From the NCBI GenBank assembly GCA_028687205.1, contig JAQUAP010000052.1:1-9234 (forward strand): DNA of 9,234 nt, in the 5' to 3' direction. Both the position numbers and the translations under genes were made by a program. A model generated the notes under the pieces. It was not told the origin of the DNA. It saw nothing but the letters and a program-made list of their open reading frames with translations, and ran no database searches. Of the stretch, positions 6,586 to 9,234 are shown one piece after another. Every line of letters begins with the position of its first letter. The first letter of the stretch is position 1. The stretch is from Candidatus Omnitrophota bacterium (lineage in GTDB: Bacteria > Omnitrophota > Gorgyraeia > Gygaellales > Profunditerraquicolaceae).

Positions 6586-6634
6586 AATTATTTAAAAAAA
6601 ATTTCGTTGACAAGACGGAGAACTCATATATAAT
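6586..6634 (+). promoter_or_regulatory. Consensus sigma70-type promoter with AT-rich upstream element
   Basis: TTGACA (6607-6612) and TATAAT (6629-6634) both match consensus perfectly, with 16 bases between them. An A/T tract containing eight A (6594-6601) lies just upstream of the -35 box, like an UP element. The predicted start point is near 6641, only about four bases before the ATG at 6645, implying a nearly leaderless mRNA. A fallback -10 (TAATAA, 6631-6636) would put the start even closer. Confidence 0.75.
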
Positions 6635-6650
6635 AAAAATATATATGAGT
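6622..6650. repeat. Perfect 11-bp inverted repeat over the -10 box and start codon
   Basis: ACTCATATATA (6622-6632) and TATATATGAGT (6640-6650) are exact reverse complements around a seven-base centre, ATAAAAA. The left arm overlaps the -10 box and the right arm contains the ATG. A repressor bound here would block the promoter. Because transcription should start inside the right arm, an RNA hairpin from this promoter is unlikely. Confidence 0.6.
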
Positions 6651-9134
6651 AAAAAATTTTCGGTTTTAGCGCTGCTATTTTCCCTCCTGTTTTTCATTCT
6701 TTTCCCTAATGCCTCTTTTGCCTCTTCCGGCGTAGCCGAATATTTATGCGAGCTGGGAGTCACCTTTTACGGGTTGGGCCAATACGACGATGCCTTAAAT
6801 GAATTTAATAAGGCTTTAATGGTTGACCCTCAAAGCCCGGTTGCCAAGCAGTACATAAACGAGATTTTTAAGCAAAATTTAAAAGCGCTTCCGGATTTAA
6901 CCCCGGCAGCCAGGCAGGAGGCAGCCGCAGAACCTAAGGCGATAGCGCCTAAGCCAAGGTTATTAAGCAAAGATGAGGTAATGGCGCAAGCGATGGATAA
7001 GCTCAAGCTGGAAAAATTTCAAAAAGATTATATCAGTAATTATAATTTTTTTAGTACAAAGCCCGCCAAGCCCTTTAAGAAAGAAGATAAGGGAGGGATC
7101 AAGGCCGGGCCTTTCAGGATTAGCGGCGAGGCCCAGGTTAGTTTCGGCGTTACTCCCGATGATTTTATCTGGAAGAGAGCGAATTTTGATTTGAATGAAA
7201 AGTTTAAAAGCTGGCGCATGACTTCTACTGCGGCATATAACCATAAATTTAATACCTATGACCCCGCGATTTACGATGCGCTCAGCCTAAACGTGGATAC
7301 CGACAATGAACAGGGTTTTAACTTCCACACCAATGTTACCGTTGACCCCTGGAGCTTTGTGGGTAAAAGCGATAAGACTACGGTGACCAGCGCTACTAAC
7401 GGTGACACCGCCGAGATACAGATGTATTACTGGTCAAATACGGGTTATGTAGTTAATAAAACCGCTTATACTTCGCTTAAGGGGGATACCCTCGGTATAC
7501 CTGAAATAAAAGTTAAAGACGGTGTTACCGATGCCGAGAGTGTTACTTCTAACCGCAACGCCGCCAGCTTTACTATTCCGTCAATGAAGATAAAACGCGA
7601 ATTCCAGCCGCTGCGCGAACTCTGGCTGGATTACGCCAATGACCAGGTCAAGCTCAGGGTGTTTCCGATGGGTTACCAGGACCAGGCCTATACTTCCGAT
7701 GACCCGATGATGATAACCAATCACGGGATATGGTGGAAGGATAGCAAGTGGCTGCGCCAGTATACGGCGGGTAATTATAATTCCCTGGATACAACTCCCA
7801 GCTATACCAAGGGGCGCTGGGATGATTCGCTTTCTTTCATAAGCAAAGACAGCACGGGCAAGTATTTAACGGCATTAAGAGGTTTTGCTTTCAGTTTCCA
7901 ATCGGATGAAGGCACGACATTCGATACTACCCTGGCTACCCCCAAGCACCTCTGGCAGGATTATGCCCAGGTAGATAACGCGATCCTGGCCAGCCGCCTG
8001 AAGCACTATTTTGCCGACAATTTTATGCTCGGCGCCACCTTCACCAACCGCTCTGGGTTTATCGTTGACAAGAGCCAGAAACTCGACAGCCTGAACTTTG
8101 TTACCGGTATTGATTTAGGTTATGAGGTAATGGAAGGCTTGAAATTGCAGGGCGAATTCTTAACCTCGCAGTCAAAATACGATATGGGCAATGCTACTTA
8201 CGAAACAGATAGCCGCGGGAACGCCTATTATTTTTCTTTCATTACGCGTTATCCTTATAAGAAGATTATGGATTTAAAGTACGGCTATGACGATATAGCC
8301 CTGGATAAAGACGAAAAATTCCTGGTGAAGAGTAAGTTTTACCTGAGCCGCATGGATAAGGGTTTTGATTCGGCACTCTCTGATTACCATAATACCCGCC
8401 AGGATACCTTTTGGTCAAGGCACATACATTTCCGCCGGCCGCTCGGATATTATACCGGGGGCCTGGCAGGGTCTAAGGAGCATTGGGATGAACTTAACGC
8501 TACCCGTATCGGCGACGGCATTGATAGCGACAGGAGCGTCCTGGGCTTTCGTTTTGAGCTCTTTCTGGAGGATAAATTTTCTAACCTTTTTGATGTACGC
8601 AATGTCCATACCGCGGGAGGAAAATTCGTGGAGAATGTGGCGCGCGACGAGGCCACCTTGAAAGTCACGGATAAGCTTACCGCTAAAGGTCTGGGGATTT
8701 ACCATAAGTTGCCCAAGACTATAGGCGGGATAGACCCGTTTGTTTATGACGGCGCAACAGGCGATTTCTTTAAAAATGCTGCTGTCGTAGACGGGATGAA
8801 CCCGACGATTAAAACCGGTTCCATCGGTTTAAATTATGATTTTTTTGACTGGCTGAGCTTAGACGGTATCTATGAACGCACCAACGACTATACTTTAGCG
8901 TATGGGGATTTTCCGCGCAATGTCTTAAGGAACGATACGACTTTATACGGAACGCTTTATCAGGATAGCAACCTCTACCGTTCTATCGAGCCTTTCCTTT
9001 ACGACCAGGGCGTATTTCCGCAGGCCCCGTATGAGTTCTACAATGTGTTTAAATGCGGCTTAAGGATTATGCCTTTAGAGAATTTAGAGATTTACCTTGA
9101 CTACACGCGTAACGAATTTGAAGCGGCATCTTAA
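6645..9134 (+). CDS. Secreted TPR protein with outer-membrane beta-barrel-like region (frame broken near its end)
   Basis: 829 residues are read before a TAA. Residues 1-26 form a Sec signal peptide: KK near the start, a hydrophobic core, and a cut after NASFA, a substrate for the signal peptidase at 4181. No lipobox is present. One TPR-like helix pair follows (about 31-64, LGVTFYGLGQYDDALNEFNK, ending near DP). Then comes a Pro/Ala-rich linker (about 82-105), a charged helix (about 107-128) and a long region from about 155. That region is rich in aromatics and alternating strands with short turns, for example SIGLNYDFFDWLSLDGIYE (726-744) and GLRIMPLENLEIYLDYTR (805-822), the pattern of an outer-membrane barrel. 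Function and cargo are unknown; I cannot name a porin family. The reading frame stops early, and similar barrel sequence continues in the -1 frame. No other start codon could supply the signal peptide, so ATG 6645 stands despite lacking an SD. Confidence 0.85.
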   Translation: MSKKFSVLALLFSLLFFILFPNASFASSGVAEYLCELGVTFYGLGQYDDALNEFNKALMVDPQSPVAKQYINEIFKQNLKALPDLTPAARQEAAAEPKAIAPKPRLLSKDEVMAQAMDKLKLEKFQKDYISNYNFFSTKPAKPFKKEDKGGIKAGPFRISGEAQVSFGVTPDDFIWKRANFDLNEKFKSWRMTSTAAYNHKFNTYDPAIYDALSLNVDTDNEQGFNFHTNVTVDPWSFVGKSDKTTVTSATNGDTAEIQMYYWSNTGYVVNKTAYTSLKGDTLGIPEIKVKDGVTDAESVTSNRNAASFTIPSMKIKREFQPLRELWLDYANDQVKLRVFPMGYQDQAYTSDDPMMITNHGIWWKDSKWLRQYTAGNYNSLDTTPSYTKGRWDDSLSFISKDSTGKYLTALRGFAFSFQSDEGTTFDTTLATPKHLWQDYAQVDNAILASRLKHYFADNFMLGATFTNRSGFIVDKSQKLDSLNFVTGIDLGYEVMEGLKLQGEFLTSQSKYDMGNATYETDSRGNAYYFSFITRYPYKKIMDLKYGYDDIALDKDEKFLVKSKFYLSRMDKGFDSALSDYHNTRQDTFWSRHIHFRRPLGYYTGGLAGSKEHWDELNATRIGDGIDSDRSVLGFRFELFLEDKFSNLFDVRNVHTAGGKFVENVARDEATLKVTDKLTAKGLGIYHKLPKTIGGIDPFVYDGATGDFFKNAAVVDGMNPTIKTGSIGLNYDFFDWLSLDGIYERTNDYTLAYGDFPRNVLRNDTTLYGTLYQDSNLYRSIEPFLYDQGVFPQAPYEFYNVFKCGLRIMPLENLEIYLDYTRNEFEAAS

Positions 9135-9234
9135 TCTCTGACAGTATGAACCATCTTGGCCTGGAAGTCGGTTACATGCCTACAAAGAAGATGGGCTTTA
9201 TGTTTAAATATGTTTATTCGCGTTGCCAGGACCT
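9122..9234 (+). pseudogene. Out-of-frame continuation of the beta-barrel gene, running off the window
   Basis: In the frame one base back from the upstream gene, 37 codons are open from 9122 to the window edge. They encode MNHLGLEVGYMPTKK and then GFMFKYVYSR, a strand-turn-strand pattern parallel to GLRIMPLENLEIYLDYTR just before the break. This is the expected next beta hairpin of the same barrel, not a new gene: no SD precedes the ATG at 9146, and there is no signal peptide. The reading frame changes somewhere between about 9122 and 9134. Restoring a single missing base there would join the two parts. Confidence 0.7.

Noticed and set aside
9146..9234. New gene starting at the ATG at 9146
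   Set aside because: No SD or signal peptide; the translation is a beta hairpin like those of the gene just upstream, so it is a frameshifted continuation.

Overview
The window is bacterial, with every gene on the + strand and almost no spare DNA in its first 5.9 kb. The gene content is a signal peptidase I, phospholipid-synthesis enzymes and a large secreted protein with outer-membrane beta-barrel character, which points to a diderm. The AT-leaning sequence and the TPR-plus-barrel protein style suggest an uncultivated lineage such as Candidatus Omnitrophota. That assignment is my impression from protein style, not a demonstrated match.

Region 1 (1-5917) is a seven-gene array in which every gene overlaps the next: aroF (DAHP synthase, 5' end outside the window), tyrA, cmk, lepA, lepB, pgsA and plsY. 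The overlaps are 1, 4, 8, 4, 4 and about 32 bp, so the array is probably one translationally coupled transcript. It combines aromatic amino-acid synthesis (aroF, tyrA), pyrimidine nucleotide salvage (cmk), ribosome back-translocation/assembly (lepA), signal-peptide removal (lepB) and two steps of phosphatidylglycerol/phosphatidic acid formation (pgsA, plsY). A terminator-like hairpin followed by five T lies inside the tyrA reading frame.

Region 2 (5918-6206) carries no gene. It holds two adjacent inverted repeats just after plsY, a good sigma70-type promoter at 6038-6066, and a leader of about 134 nt. That leader contains short repeats and a strong 12-bp hairpin just before the ribosome binding site of the next gene.

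Region 3 (6207-6539) is a small, basic, cysteine-containing protein that I do not recognise.

Region 4 (6540-9234) opens with a consensus promoter (TTGACA, 16 nt, TATAAT) placed so close to the ATG that the mRNA should be nearly leaderless. A perfect 11-bp inverted repeat spans the -10 box and the start codon. The gene encodes a signal peptide, one TPR, a Pro/Ala-rich linker and a long beta-barrel-like region. Its reading frame stops at 9134, but the -1 frame carries on with unmistakably similar beta-hairpin sequence to the window edge, so the gene is frameshifted (real or sequencing error) and continues beyond the window.
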